NCBI GenBank assembly: GCA_903851365.1 | Contig: CAINOB010000018.1 | Coordinates: forward strand, 1 to 64,000 | Length of the DNA: 64,000 nucleotides | Direction of reading: 5' to 3' | From: an uncultured Bacteroidota bacterium | Lineage (GTDB): Bacteria; Bacteroidota; Bacteroidia; Bacteroidales; UBA12481 | Shown here: positions 16,900-27,300 of the stretch, one piece after another | Layout of the letters: every line of letters starts with the position of its first letter | Numbering within the stretch: the first letter of the stretch is position 1 | Translations under genes and position numbers: made by a program | The notes under the pieces: generated by a model | Told to the model about the DNA's origin: nothing | Database searches by the model: none | Seen by the model: the letters and a program-made list of their open reading frames with translations, nothing else

Positions 16900-16917
16900 G
16901 GCCAAATTTTTAGACAT

Positions 16918-17682
16918 ATGTTAGATAGAACATCAAATCCTGCCCTGAGCAAGAAGATTTACGAACGAAATTACAGTGAAGTTACGGATGATACCGTCAT
17001 GACCTTAAAAGGTACGGCCAACAAGTCGTTCCTGCTCCTGCTGCTGGTTATTCTGGGTGCTACTTATACCTGGAGGATCTTTTTTCAGAATCCAAATCCG
17101 GAGGTGGTACCGCCGGAACTGCTTACTTATATGGCGATTGGCGGAATCGGAGGATTTATCCTTTCGATGGTTGTGATTTTCAGACCGCAATCCTCACCCT
17201 GGGCTGCGCCGGTATACGCCGTTCTCGAAGGCCTGTTCCTTGGGGCGATATCTGCATTTTTTGAATTTAAAATGCCTGGGCTGGTTATGCAGGCAGCCGG
17301 GTTAACATTCCTCACCCTTTTTGTGATGTTGTTTTTATACCGGAGTGGGCTTATCAAGGTAACCGATAAATTCCGGATGGGTGTTTTTGCGGCTACCGGA
17401 GGGATCGCCTTGCTGTACTTTATCAGCTTTATACTGGGCATGTTTGGCATGAGTATGCCTTGGCTGCATGGCAACGGCATGATGAGCATTGGTATCAGCG
17501 TGGTAATTTGCGGTGTTGCCGCACTCAACCTGGTACTCGATTTCGATTTTATCGAGAAGGGGTCCGAGAATCAGCTGCCTAAATTCATGGAGTGGTATTC
17601 CGCTTTTGCGTTGATGGTTACACTTGTTTGGTTGTATCTCGAAATATTGCGACTTTTAGCAAAGGTCAATAGCCGTAATTAG
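16918..17682 (+). CDS. Bax inhibitor-1/YccA family membrane protein
   Basis: A 254-residue protein with seven hydrophobic segments after a polar N-terminus (SKKIYERNYSEVTDDTVMTL, typical of bacterial BI-1-like proteins that start with a phenylalanine/tyrosine-rich leader). Family members are pH-sensitive calcium-leak channels or regulators of membrane protease activity; the role in Bacteroidota is not established. The start MLDRTSN follows a perfect -7 box. The next gene is on the same strand after 20 bp. Confidence 0.85.
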   Translation: MLDRTSNPALSKKIYERNYSEVTDDTVMTLKGTANKSFLLLLLVILGATYTWRIFFQNPNPEVVPPELLTYMAIGGIGGFILSMVVIFRPQSSPWAAPVYAVLEGLFLGAISAFFEFKMPGLVMQAAGLTFLTLFVMLFLYRSGLIKVTDKFRMGVFAATGGIALLYFISFILGMFGMSMPWLHGNGMMSIGISVVICGVAALNLVLDFDFIEKGSENQLPKFMEWYSAFALMVTLVWLYLEILRLLAKVNSRN

Positions 17683-17702
17683 TTTTATCCGGATAACCGA
17701 CA

Positions 17703-18905
17703 TTGGAACTTGTCAATATAACTGCTGAGAATTTTCGCGCCTTCCACGATACGGGCCGGATTTTATATCATGGTGATCCAAATTGGGTTGCACCGCTGGA
17801 TATGGAAGTCGAGAATATTTTCAATCCCTCAAAAAACCATTTATTTGCTCAGGGCGAGGCTACGCGTTGGGTACTGAAAGATGATTCAGGGCACCTCATC
17901 GGTCGTGTAGCTGCTTTTATCGACCACCATAAAGCCAAAGATTCCGTTATTCCGGCTGGTGGAATGGGCTTTTTTGAGTGTATTGATAACTATTTTGCTG
18001 CCTGCATTCTGTTTGATGCTGCGCGAGATTGGTTAAAGGAGAGGGGAGCGGTGGCTATGGATGGCAGTGTGAATTTCGGTGAAAACTTTTCATACTGGGG
18101 CGTACTGGTGGAGGGTTTCATGAAACAGGGCTACGGGATGCCATATAATAAGCCTTATTACCAAAAGTTTTTTGAAGAATATGGTTTCAGGGACTATTTT
18201 CAACAGTATTCCTATCATATTGATATAGTTAAGCCGTTACCCGAACGAATGGTAAAGTTTGCAGATCATCTAGCTTCGCGTCCGGGTTATTCGTTTGAAC
18301 ATCTCGAAAAAAACAATATTCAGAAATATGTCCGTGACCTGGTTGTGGTAATCAACCTCACGTGGGCCGATTATCTTGAAGGATTTACCCCATTTAGGGA
18401 AAGCGATCTGGAGGATATCATAAGGGATGCCAAACCAATACTGATTGAGGAGTTTATCTGGTTTGCCTATAAAGATGGCAAGCCGATTGGGGTTGTGGTG
18501 GCTTTTCCCGATGTCAACCAGCTGCTGGCTCATTTCAATGGGCGGCTGAATTTTTGGAAAGCACTGAAATTCATGTGGTTGAAAAACCGGAAAACTATTA
18601 CCCGGAATCGCGTCCTGATGGCTGGGGTGATTCCTGAATATCAGAATTCAGGGGTAATTGCCGCTTTGTTTCTCCAGTTTGCACTTGCAACAAAGAAGAA
18701 AAGCTGGTATACGGAGATCGAGTTGTCGTGGGTTGGTGATTATAATCCCAGAATGCGAAAGGTTTATGAGCAGATTGGGGCGGTGCAGATGAAGAAGCAT
18801 ATTACCTACCGGTATATGATCGATCCGTCGGTGCCATTCGCCCGCTTTACCAATGAGGGTGGAAACAGCAGCCTTCGAAAGGATTACATTAAAAAAGATC
18901 AATAA
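17703..18905 (+). CDS. GNAT-like acyltransferase superfamily protein
   Basis: A 400-residue cytoplasmic protein. The N-terminal part has LYHGDPNWVAPLDMEVENIF and the C-terminal part has MAGVIPEYQNSGVIAALFLQ and IELSWVGDYNPRMRKVYEQIGA, which resemble the acetyl-CoA-binding and last strands of a tandem GNAT fold found in large uncharacterised Bacteroidota proteins. The start is TTG at 17703: an in-frame TAA at 17694 limits extension, and the first ATG would cut into the conserved GDPNW segment. Probably co-transcribed with BI-1. Substrate unknown. Confidence 0.7.
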   Translation: MELVNITAENFRAFHDTGRILYHGDPNWVAPLDMEVENIFNPSKNHLFAQGEATRWVLKDDSGHLIGRVAAFIDHHKAKDSVIPAGGMGFFECIDNYFAACILFDAARDWLKERGAVAMDGSVNFGENFSYWGVLVEGFMKQGYGMPYNKPYYQKFFEEYGFRDYFQQYSYHIDIVKPLPERMVKFADHLASRPGYSFEHLEKNNIQKYVRDLVVVINLTWADYLEGFTPFRESDLEDIIRDAKPILIEEFIWFAYKDGKPIGVVVAFPDVNQLLAHFNGRLNFWKALKFMWLKNRKTITRNRVLMAGVIPEYQNSGVIAALFLQFALATKKKSWYTEIELSWVGDYNPRMRKVYEQIGAVQMKKHITYRYMIDPSVPFARFTNEGGNSSLRKDYIKKDQ

Positions 18906-18919
18906 AATCTTTCTGATGT

Positions 18920-18949
18920 TTGATAAAGAGGAAAAAGTACTTATCTTTG
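18920..18949 (+). promoter_or_regulatory. promoter of rpmE2 (-33 TTG, -7 TATCTTTG)
   Basis: TTG at 18920-18922 and TATCTTTG at 18942-18949 are separated by 19 nt, a full match to the Bacteroidota sigma-ABfr consensus, 22 nt before the L31 start codon. This is the cleanest promoter in the window. Confidence 0.85.
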
Positions 18950-18971
18950 CGTCCCCTAAAGTAATGGTGAA

Positions 18972-19238
18972 ATGAAAAAAGATATTCATCCGAAGAATTA
19001 CAGAATGGTGGTCTTCAAGGACCTATCAAATGACTATACATTTGTAACACGTTCAACGGTTGCAACGCGTGAAAAGATTGAGCTTGACGGCGTTGAGTAT
19101 CCGCTTGTTAAAATTGAAATTTCGAATACGTCACACCCCTTCTTTACCGGTAAGGTGAAACTGCTCGATATGGCAGGCCGTGTTGATAAATTCAACCGCC
19201 GCTTTGCAAAGCACGTCGAGAAAAAAGCGCAGAAGTAA
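18972..19238 (+). CDS. rpmE2: 50S ribosomal protein L31 type B
   Basis: An 88-residue L31 of the zinc-independent (C-minus) type. It starts MKKDIHPKNYRMVVFKDLSN and includes SNTSHPFFTGKVKLLDMAGR and VDKFNRRF, with no CxxC pairs. It is a structural protein of the large ribosomal subunit. It has its own consensus promoter and is followed by a strong intrinsic terminator only 10 nt before the lon start. Confidence 0.97.
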   Translation: MKKDIHPKNYRMVVFKDLSNDYTFVTRSTVATREKIELDGVEYPLVKIEISNTSHPFFTGKVKLLDMAGRVDKFNRRFAKHVEKKAQK

Positions 19239-19256
19239 TTCTGACGATATAAACCC

Positions 19257-19282
19257 AAAGCCCCGGCACGGGGCTTTTTTTT
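19257..19282 (+). terminator. rho-independent terminator after rpmE2
   Basis: AAAGCCCC and GGGGCTTT form an 8-bp stem with a GGCAC loop, followed by a run of eight T from 19275. It ends 10 nt before the GTG start of lon. Confidence 0.9.
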
Positions 19283-19291
19283 GCTTAAATA

Positions 19292-21736
19292 GTGGGAATC
19301 AAATTGGGAAACAACTTATTTTTTGATTTCGGAGAGGACGATAACGACTTTGTACCCCTTTTGTCAGATGGCAACGAGGAAGAACTAAGTGTTGTTGATA
19401 TTCCGGAATTGCTGCCGATATTGGCATTGCGCAATACCGTTCTTTTCCCGGGGGTGGTTATTCCAATCACCGTTGGACGCGATAAATCCATCAAACTCGT
19501 AAAAGAAGCTTATAAGAATGGCACCTCGATAGGTGTTGTCGCTCAAACAGATACGACAATCGAAGATCCCGAAGTAGATGACCTGAACCGTGTGGGCACC
19601 ATGGCTTCCATTGTTAAGATATTGAACATGCCGGATGATACCACCTCGGTGATCATTCATGGCAAGCGCCGCTTTCATCTCGATGAGATCACCAGCAAGG
19701 ACCCATATCTGCAAGGACGGGTAAGTCCTTTATCTGATGTTAAGCCTATCGACAAACCGCAGGAATTTGAAGCGATCATTGGAACCATTAAAGACTTGGC
19801 TCTTAAGATTGTGCAATATTCATCAAACGTTCCTCAGGAGGCTAGTTTTGCCATCAAAAATATTGAAGGCGCCGGTTTCCTGGTGAACTATCTCTGTTCA
19901 AACTCTGATCTTGGCATGACCGAGAAACAGGAATTGCTGGAGATAGATAATATTCGCGACCGTGCAGTCCGTTTGCTTGAACATCTTTCCCTGGAATTTC
20001 AGAAACAAAAGCTGAAAAAAGATATCCAAAGCAAGGTAAAACTCGAGATCGATCAGCAGCAGCGCGAATATCTGCTTAACCAGCAGATGAAAACCATTCA
20101 GGACGAGCTTGGTGGCAGTCCCTTTGAACAGGAAGTTGAAGAAGTGCGCCAGCGTGCTGAAACCAAAAACTGGTCGGAGGAGGTTGCAAAAGCTTTCATG
20201 CGTGACATTGAGAAACTGGAACGCATTAACCCGGCATCTGCGGAATATTCGGTCCAGCTCAATTATCTGGAAGTAATGCTCGACCTGCCCTGGAACGATG
20301 TTTCGATCGATAATTTTGATTTGCGCAGGGCAAAAAGAATACTGAACCAGGATCACTCGGGATTGGATCAGGTGAAGGAACGCATACTCGAACACCTGGC
20401 TATACTCAAGCTTAAGGGCGACATGAAGGCTCCGATAATTTGCCTTTATGGTCCTCCGGGTGTTGGAAAAACCTCATTGGGCAAATCGATCGCCAGGGCA
20501 TTGAACAGAAAATACGTAAGAATGTCACTGGGTGGTTTAAAGGATGAATCTGAGATCCGCGGACACCGTAAAACCTATATTGGCGCCATGCCGGGCCGTA
20601 TAATACATTATATCCGGCGTGCCGGAACCTCGAATCCTGTATTTGTACTGGATGAAATCGACAAGGTAGGTAATGATTTTCGCGGAGATCCTGCATCAGC
20701 ATTGCTCGAACTTCTTGATCCAGAGCAGAACAGCACATTCTATGACAACTTCCTCGAAATGGAGTACGATCTTTCGAAGGTTCTGTTTATCGCCACCGCT
20801 AATAATCCATCAACCATCAGTGCCGCCCTGCGCGACAGGATGGAAATGATTGAAATATCAGGATATGTGGTGGAGGAAAAAGTTGATATCGCGATAAAAC
20901 ACCTGGTTCCCAAGCAACTGACCGAACATGGACTGGCTGCTGACCGTTTTGTTTTTCCGAAAGAGACCCTTGAATATATTATTGAGAATCATACCCGCGA
21001 ATCCGGCGTAAGAAGTCTGGATAAAAAGATCGCCAAGGTAGTTCGCCAGCTTACCAAAAAAGTAGCTATGGGCGAAGAGCTGCCCAAAGAGGTGGCCAAA
21101 GATTCCATGAAAGATTACCTCGGATATCCTGAGGTGCTGCGGGATGAGTATCAGGGCAATGAATTTGCCGGGGTGGTCACCGGGCTTGCCTGGACCGAAA
21201 CCGGCGGACAAATATTATATGTTGAAACCAGTTTGAGCAAAGGAAAGGGCAATCTTACCCTGACCGGCAACCTGGGCGAGGTGATGAAAGAGTCCGCCAT
21301 CCTGGCACTGGAATACCTGAAAGCCCATGCTCCCAAGCTGCAATTGCCTGAGAATGTGTTTGAACACTGGAATGTTCATATTCATGTACCCGAGGGAGCC
21401 ATACCGAAAGACGGTCCTTCAGCGGGTGTGACTATGGTTACCTCCCTTGCCTCTGCATTTACCCAGCGTAAGGTAAAACCATTCCTGGCCATGACCGGCG
21501 AAATCACCCTCCGGGGCAGGGTAATCCCTGTTGGTGGAGTAAAGGAGAAAATTCTTGCTGCCAAGAGGGCTAATATCAAGGACATCATTCTGGCCGAAGA
21601 AAACAGGAATGATATCCAGCAGATAAAAGCTAAATACTTAAAAGGATTAACTTTCCATTATGTCAGAACGATCCAGGATGTACTGGACCTCGCACTGATG
21701 AAGCAGAAGATTAAAGATCCGCTTAATATAGAATGA
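19292..21736 (+). CDS. lon: endopeptidase La (Lon protease)
   Basis: An 814-residue ATP-dependent protease degrading damaged and regulatory proteins. The LON substrate-binding domain starts at about 38 ([20 protein letters not shown]). A coiled region follows, then AAA+ Walker [10 protein letters not shown] near 387 and Walker [12 protein letters not shown]. The protease domain has catalytic Ser710 in PKDGPSAG and Lys753 in GGVKEKIL. The start is GTG at 19292; a TAA at 19286 blocks extension and no ATG occurs before the conserved domain. No promoter is visible between the rpmE2 terminator and the start. Confidence 0.96.
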   Translation: MGIKLGNNLFFDFGEDDNDFVPLLSDGNEEELSVVDIPELLPILALRNTVLFPGVVIPITVGRDKSIKLVKEAYKNGTSIGVVAQTDTTIEDPEVDDLNRVGTMASIVKILNMPDDTTSVIIHGKRRFHLDEITSKDPYLQGRVSPLSDVKPIDKPQEFEAIIGTIKDLALKIVQYSSNVPQEASFAIKNIEGAGFLVNYLCSNSDLGMTEKQELLEIDNIRDRAVRLLEHLSLEFQKQKLKKDIQSKVKLEIDQQQREYLLNQQMKTIQDELGGSPFEQEVEEVRQRAETKNWSEEVAKAFMRDIEKLERINPASAEYSVQLNYLEVMLDLPWNDVSIDNFDLRRAKRILNQDHSGLDQVKERILEHLAILKLKGDMKAPIICLYGPPGVGKTSLGKSIARALNRKYVRMSLGGLKDESEIRGHRKTYIGAMPGRIIHYIRRAGTSNPVFVLDEIDKVGNDFRGDPASALLELLDPEQNSTFYDNFLEMEYDLSKVLFIATANNPSTISAALRDRMEMIEISGYVVEEKVDIAIKHLVPKQLTEHGLAADRFVFPKETLEYIIENHTRESGVRSLDKKIAKVVRQLTKKVAMGEELPKEVAKDSMKDYLGYPEVLRDEYQGNEFAGVVTGLAWTETGGQILYVETSLSKGKGNLTLTGNLGEVMKESAILALEYLKAHAPKLQLPENVFEHWNVHIHVPEGAIPKDGPSAGVTMVTSLASAFTQRKVKPFLAMTGEITLRGRVIPVGGVKEKILAAKRANIKDIILAEENRNDIQQIKAKYLKGLTFHYVRTIQDVLDLALMKQKIKDPLNIE

Positions 21737-21737
21737 T

Positions 21738-23177
21738 TTGCCGATCCATTGGCGCAAAATACTGCCAAATGACACTTTATCCGGACTGCAGTTTTTCCAG
21801 CTCTTCCGGTACGGATCGGTTTTTCTAATCAGCATAATTCTCCCGCGCGCAGGGCTCCTGCCTGACCAGATTGGTATTTACGAGTCGTTCCTCATTTTTG
21901 CAGGCGTTGTTTCCTTCTTCTGGTTAACCGGGCTGATACAGGCGTTACTGCCGCTGGCGGGAGAAGACGTGACACGTGACACGAAACACGAAACACGGAA
22001 CCCCGGAGAGTGTTCTCTTCCCAGTCACGTGTCTCGAGTTACGCGTCTCGAGTCTTCCGCGTCACCTGTCACGCGTCACGCGTCACGGGAGTTTTTTAAT
22101 GCGTTCCTGTTACTCCTCCTCTTCTCCATTCTCTCCGCGGGTATCTTACTGCTTGCCAGCCCTTTGATTGGTCGGCTCCTCGGAAAGGAGCTGCCACATG
22201 AAATCATTTGGTATATAGTCCTGTACCTTGTTCTTTTTGCCCCATCTACGCTGGTTGAGTACTGGTATGTTATTGCTGATCAGACAAAAAAACTGGTCAG
22301 GTATGGTGTCGTAGCTTTTACCCTCCAGATACTTATGGTGGGTATACCCGTGATTTTGGGTATGGGGGTAAAAGGTGCGATCTGTGGAATGATTGCTGCC
22401 GGAGGATTCAGAATGATCTGGCTCGTGGTTATCCTGGTGAGGAACGGTGATTTTCGTATTTCCTTTCCTTTCTGGAAAACCTATCTTTTACTGGGGACGC
22501 CAATTTTGATGAGCGTATTGTTAAGCGGATCGGCCGAATATATCAGTGGTTTAATCGTTGTTGCAAAGTTCGATCAGGCTGTATTCGGTATATTCAGATA
22601 TGGCGCCCGGGAACTTCCCTTGGTGGCCCTCCTGGCACATGCTCTAAGTAATGCCATGGTTCCGGTAATTTCCCGTGACGGTACTGCAGCCGGTCTGAAG
22701 CAACTGCGCGAACGCAGCAGCCGGATGGCATCCTGGATGTTTCCTTTCACTATCGGTCTGGTTCTTATTGCCTACTTTTTATTTCCAGCCGTATATGGAA
22801 ACAACTTTCTGGAAAGTGCAGGGGTTTTTAACCTCTATTTGCTGCTGATAACCAGTAGGCTGCTATTTCCTCAAACGATTTTGATTGCATTAAAAAAGAC
22901 CCGGATACTCATGACCGTGGCCCTGCTGGAGATGATTTTAAATATCGGTCTCAGCCTGATGCTTGTTCAAATCTGGGGAATCCGTGGCGTGGCCTTGGCA
23001 ACGGTGATTGCTTACTATTTTGAGCGGGCAGCATTAATGACCTATACGCGCGTGGTGATGGGTATTTCGGCTCATCAGTATATGGATGTGCGAAAACACC
23101 TCACCTGGTCGGCTATCCTATTGGTTGCCTATCTGTTGGCCGAGATTGTGATCTATCCATGGATTCGAGGTTTGTAG
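21738..23177 (+). CDS. oligosaccharide flippase family protein with repeat-encoded insertion
   Basis: A 479-residue membrane protein with about 12 hydrophobic segments, resembling MOP-superfamily polysaccharide flippases (RfbX/Wzx-like), for example QFFQLFRYGSVFLISIILPR at the start and LLITSRLLFPQTILIALKK near the end. It would move lipid-linked saccharides across the inner membrane. The start is TTG, 1 nt after the lon stop. Residues 77-118 are encoded by an in-frame array of 18 heptamers between the second and third membrane segments. The insertion is strongly charged and unlike the rest of the protein. Confidence 0.8.
   Translation: MPIHWRKILPNDTLSGLQFFQLFRYGSVFLISIILPRAGLLPDQIGIYESFLIFAGVVSFFWLTGLIQALLPLAGEDVTRDTKHETRNPGECSLPSHVSRVTRLESSASPVTRHASREFFNAFLLLLLFSILSAGILLLASPLIGRLLGKELPHEIIWYIVLYLVLFAPSTLVEYWYVIADQTKKLVRYGVVAFTLQILMVGIPVILGMGVKGAICGMIAAGGFRMIWLVVILVRNGDFRISFPFWKTYLLLGTPILMSVLLSGSAEYISGLIVVAKFDQAVFGIFRYGARELPLVALLAHALSNAMVPVISRDGTAAGLKQLRERSSRMASWMFPFTIGLVLIAYFLFPAVYGNNFLESAGVFNLYLLLITSRLLFPQTILIALKKTRILMTVALLEMILNIGLSLMLVQIWGIRGVALATVIAYYFERAALMTYTRVVMGISAHQYMDVRKHLTWSAILLVAYLLAEIVIYPWIRGL
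21967..22092. repeat. 18-unit heptamer array inside the flippase gene
   Basis: 126 nt parse without slippage into 7-nt units. The left part uses ACGTGAC (twice), ACGAAAC (twice) and ACGGAAC; the right part uses complementary types such as TGTCTCG, CCTGTCA and CGCGTCA (twice). The length is a multiple of 21, so the reading frame is kept. Confidence 0.85.
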
Positions 23178-23200
23178 TTTGATTTTACTATATTTACGTA

Positions 23201-24319
23201 ATGGCACCACGACCGAATATCACGAATACCCAGCGTCTGATTATATTAGGAGTAACTATTCTGATGGCTGGGCTGGCGATTTGGTTTTTTTCCAATATCG
23301 TTTTATTCATTCTGATCTCCTTTGTGATCTCCATGATTGGCGAACCCCTGGTCAACCTGCTGCAAAAAATTCACATTAAGAGGTTCCATTTGCCCAGGGC
23401 TCTGAGCTCATTTGTCGTACTGTTGCTTTTCTGGGGGTTGGTTCTGCTCTTTTTCTTCACGTTTATTCCATTGTTAGCCAATGAATTAAGATATCTGGCC
23501 AATATTAATATCACGGGTGTTCTGGATGACCTGAGCAAGCCGATCGGAAGAATTGAAAAGTTTATGACTGATTTCGGACTTTCGGAAGAAGGTTTTTCCC
23601 TTCAGGCCTGGGCAACCAATTCATTTCGCTCCTCCATGGGTTTTGTGAAGATTTCGGCGATCCTCTCTGATTTTGCGGGGCTCATCGGAAACATTTTTGT
23701 TACCGTGCTCTCGGTCTCGTTTATCACTTACTATTTCATGAAGGAATCGCGCTTGTTTGAGGACGGTGTTGTTATGTTTTTTCCTGAAGATAAGGAACCG
23801 CATATTCGCCATGCCATCAACTCGATCAGCGACTTGCTAAAACGATATTTTATCGGCGTATTGCTTCAGTCTACGGGGGTCATGATACTGATTACGATAG
23901 GCTTATCAATTGTAGGATTAAAATTTAGTGATGCTGTTACCATAGCCCTAATTGCGGCAGTATTAAACGTAATACCCTATGTTGGGCCGTTTATCGGCAG
24001 CTTGATGGCAGTTGCGATAGGCACAGCGGTAAGCATGCCGATGGATATCGCTACCCAGCTGGTACCCAGGATAATATATATCCTTTTTGTCATGGAGGGC
24101 ACCAAGGTCATTGATAATGTGATTTTCCAGCCCCAGATCTTCTCCAGGTCAGTGAAGGCTCATCCTCTGGAAATATTTCTGGTTATTCTTATTGCAGCTA
24201 CCATCGGTGGTGTTATCGGTATGCTGATTGCTATACCTACCTACACTGTTTTGCGTGTGATCGGCAAAGAGTTTTTCACTCAGAGCAAGCTCATCCAGCG
24301 GATTACAACGGGAATCTGA
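23201..24319 (+). CDS. AI-2E family transporter
   Basis: A 372-residue membrane protein of the AI-2E/PerM (YdiK-like) family with about eight hydrophobic segments. The family pattern is clear: an N-terminal pair of membrane segments, the soluble region after LRYLANINITGVLDDL, and the C-terminal NVIPYVGPFIGSLMAVAIG followed by GVIGMLIAIPTYTVLRV. Members export small molecules or act as Na+/H+ antiporters; substrate is unknown. It follows the flippase after 23 bp on the same strand. A second paralog lies at 52251. Confidence 0.88.
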   Translation: MAPRPNITNTQRLIILGVTILMAGLAIWFFSNIVLFILISFVISMIGEPLVNLLQKIHIKRFHLPRALSSFVVLLLFWGLVLLFFFTFIPLLANELRYLANINITGVLDDLSKPIGRIEKFMTDFGLSEEGFSLQAWATNSFRSSMGFVKISAILSDFAGLIGNIFVTVLSVSFITYYFMKESRLFEDGVVMFFPEDKEPHIRHAINSISDLLKRYFIGVLLQSTGVMILITIGLSIVGLKFSDAVTIALIAAVLNVIPYVGPFIGSLMAVAIGTAVSMPMDIATQLVPRIIYILFVMEGTKVIDNVIFQPQIFSRSVKAHPLEIFLVILIAATIGGVIGMLIAIPTYTVLRVIGKEFFTQSKLIQRITTGI

Positions 24320-24320
24320 C

Positions 24321-24342
24321 GTTGAACATCAACCTTCTTTTT
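24321..24342 (+). terminator. possible weak terminator after the AI-2E gene
   Basis: A short hairpin, GTTGA-ACA-TCAAC, is followed by CTTCTTTTT in the 24-bp gap between two convergent genes. The stem is only 5 bp, so the call is tentative. Confidence 0.35.
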
Positions 24343-24343
24343 C

Positions 24344-27300
24344 TCAGCTGAGATATCTTTTCAGAATTTTATAAAGGGCATCCCGATCGACCGGTTTGGT
24401 CAGGAAATCATCCATTCCAGCCTCCAGGCATTTTTCCTTTTCCCCTTTTATAGCGCCAGCTGTGAGTGCAATAATTGGAATTCGTAAATTCTTATCAGCC
24501 TCAAAATCACGTATCTCACGAGTGGCTTCGATGCCGCTGATTTCAGGCATTTGAACATCCATCAATATGAGATCAGGTCTCGCGGAAATAGCCATATCGG
24601 ATGCTTCCCTTCCGCTTTTTGCTTCTAAAACAGTGACATTAGGTACCATTTGCTTGATCAGGATGGTTGCCAAAACCCTGTTCATCAGAACGTCTTCAGC
24701 AATTAGAATTACCGGGAATTTATCGGGAGGTAAGACAAGAGCCGCCTGGGCTGTTTTTTGTGGATTACTTTTTCCACCGTCGACCGGCTGCATACCGATG
24801 CTTTTAAGATAGCATTGCAGTTCCTGGGATTTCACTGGTTTAGCAATGGAGAAGACGACCCCGAGCTTTTTACATTCCTCATGGATCTGGATATCATCCG
24901 ATGAATTGTGCAGCAATATAATAGGCTGCTTTTCCGGTGTGAGGTTTAATTGTTCCCTGATCATCCTGATGGTTTCGATTCCATTGTGGAATGGCATATG
25001 GTAATCTACCAGGATGACATCAAAAGGTTGGGTATTCTCCAGATAGTCCAGTGCTGCAATTCCGCTCCCGAGTCCGGCGAACTCTATTCCCCATTCCTTA
25101 AATATTTTTTGAATTATTTGTCGGCTATTTTCATTGTCATCGATCAAAAGCACCCGTTTAATATTGGAGAGATCGTCGAATTCAGATTTTTCGCTGGCGA
25201 GATATTCTGTTGCAAGGGTAAAATGAAAAGTTGAGCCAATGCCAAACTGACTTTGTATTTCAATTTTACTCCCCATTTTTTCAGCGAGCATTCTTGAAAT
25301 GGTCAGTCCAAGGCCGGTGCCGCCAAACTTGCGGGTTGTCGACGAATCTGCCTGTGTGAAAGCCGTAAAAAGTTGCTTCTGTTGCTCCTCACTGATACCA
25401 ATACCGCTATCGCGAACGACAAAAGTGAAGTTTCCTCTGGTTTCATCCACCTTGCTAAAAGTTACCACCAGCTCAACTTCGCCCGAATTCGTAAATTTAA
25501 CGGCATTGCCCAGTAAATTCACAAGAATTTGTTTTAATCTGATAGGATCCGTTATAGCGTAACGAGGTATATCATGCTGGACATCCAATAGGAGTTCAAG
25601 ACCTTTTTTTGACGCATGATACTTAACGATATCAGTGGTTTGCCCTGCCAGTTCCCTGATATCAGTTTTTATCAGATCGAGCTCCATTCTTCCTGCTTCA
25701 ATTTTCGAGAAGTCGAGAATATCATTTATGATTCCAAGCAAGCCATGCCCTGAAGTGTTTGCATTTTCGGCATATTGCTGCTGAATTTTATTTAACGGTG
25801 TTTTAAGTAAAAGGTCAGTAAATCCGATAATGCCATTGAGTGGGGTTCTGATTTCGTGGCTCATATTGGCCAGGAATTCAGATTTTGCCCTGCTTGCTAT
25901 ATCAGCTTCTTCTTTAGCAATCAACAGGGTGGCTTCAGTTTTTTTCTGTTCAGTAATATCCCAGTTGGTACCGATCATCCGCAGTGGGGTTCCTGTTTCG
26001 TCCCGTTGAACAATTGCCAATGCCCTGATATTATGAATCGATCCATCGGGCCACAGTACCCTGAATTCCGTGTCAAATTCTTTGGTACCACTAATGGCCA
26101 TCTGAATTTCCTCATCTCTGGCCTGGACATCATCGGGGTGTATTGCTGACAGCCATGTTTCGTAGGCGCCGGCAAAGCCGTTCTTATCCAAACCATATAG
26201 GGCAAACATTTGTTCGTCCCAAAGAAGTTTATCGTTGGTAAGATCATATTCCCACACACCTACACCACCGGCGCGTGTTGCGAGCGCGAGTCGTGCTGAT
26301 ACCTGATTTAGCTCATTTTCAGCTTGCTGACGAAGTGTTATGTCGTGAGTAACGCCAACAATTCCGGTTATTTTGCCATGGGCATCACGCAAGGGAACCT
26401 TGGAGCCCAGAAACCAGTAATGTTTACCACTTTTATCAAGCAGGTGGCCATCGATATTCAATATTGACTGCCCGGTATCCAAAACAAACCGGTCCTCTTT
26501 CAGTGACCGGTCAGCTTCCGTTTCCGGCAGGAGCTCAAAATCTGTTTTGCCAATTATTTCTTCTTCGGAGTCCTTTCCCGAGAACTGTACTTCCATTGGA
26601 TTTGCCAGTGTCTTCCGGCCTTTTGTGTCTTTAACATAGACTCCGTCAGGAATCAGATCGATAATTGTCCTGAAACGCGAACGTTCATTTTGCAAAGCTT
26701 CCTCGGCTTCTTTTTGAACACTGATATCGACAAAGCTTTCCAGCAGTTTTTCCTTTCCTTGAATGATAATTCGCTTAACAGTTTTTAATATCGGTAGCGT
26801 GGTTTTATCAGCACGCAGTAAGGTACGGTCCGAATTATCGACCTCTTGCCCCAGGTCACAAACAGGACACTCATCCTGAGTTGAGCTGCACAGATACAGG
26901 CGGCACTTTGATCCTTCAATAGTTTCTTTTTCAGCACCAATTAATACAGATGCAAAAGTATTTACGCGTTCAATGATGCGGGTTTCAGGATCAACAATCA
27001 TGATGCCTACTGAAACATTTTCAAGCAGGGAACGCTGGAGGGTTTCACTTTCTTTGATCTGGTCCTCCATCCGTCTGCGTTCTTCGATCAGCTGGATCAG
27101 GGAGTCAAAGAGCGCGCCACTGTCGGGAGATGCGGGTTTGTTTTCGTCGGAGTTGGCCTCGACTGAAGGATTCAGTGCCTGGATGGCCTGATTGATTTTG
27201 TTTATGGTTTCCTTCTGCGATTCGACATCCAGTTTTTGTTTCTCGAATGCATCCCTGAGTTCCTGAGAGCTTATCTCAATGGAGTTTTCAAGGAGTTTTG

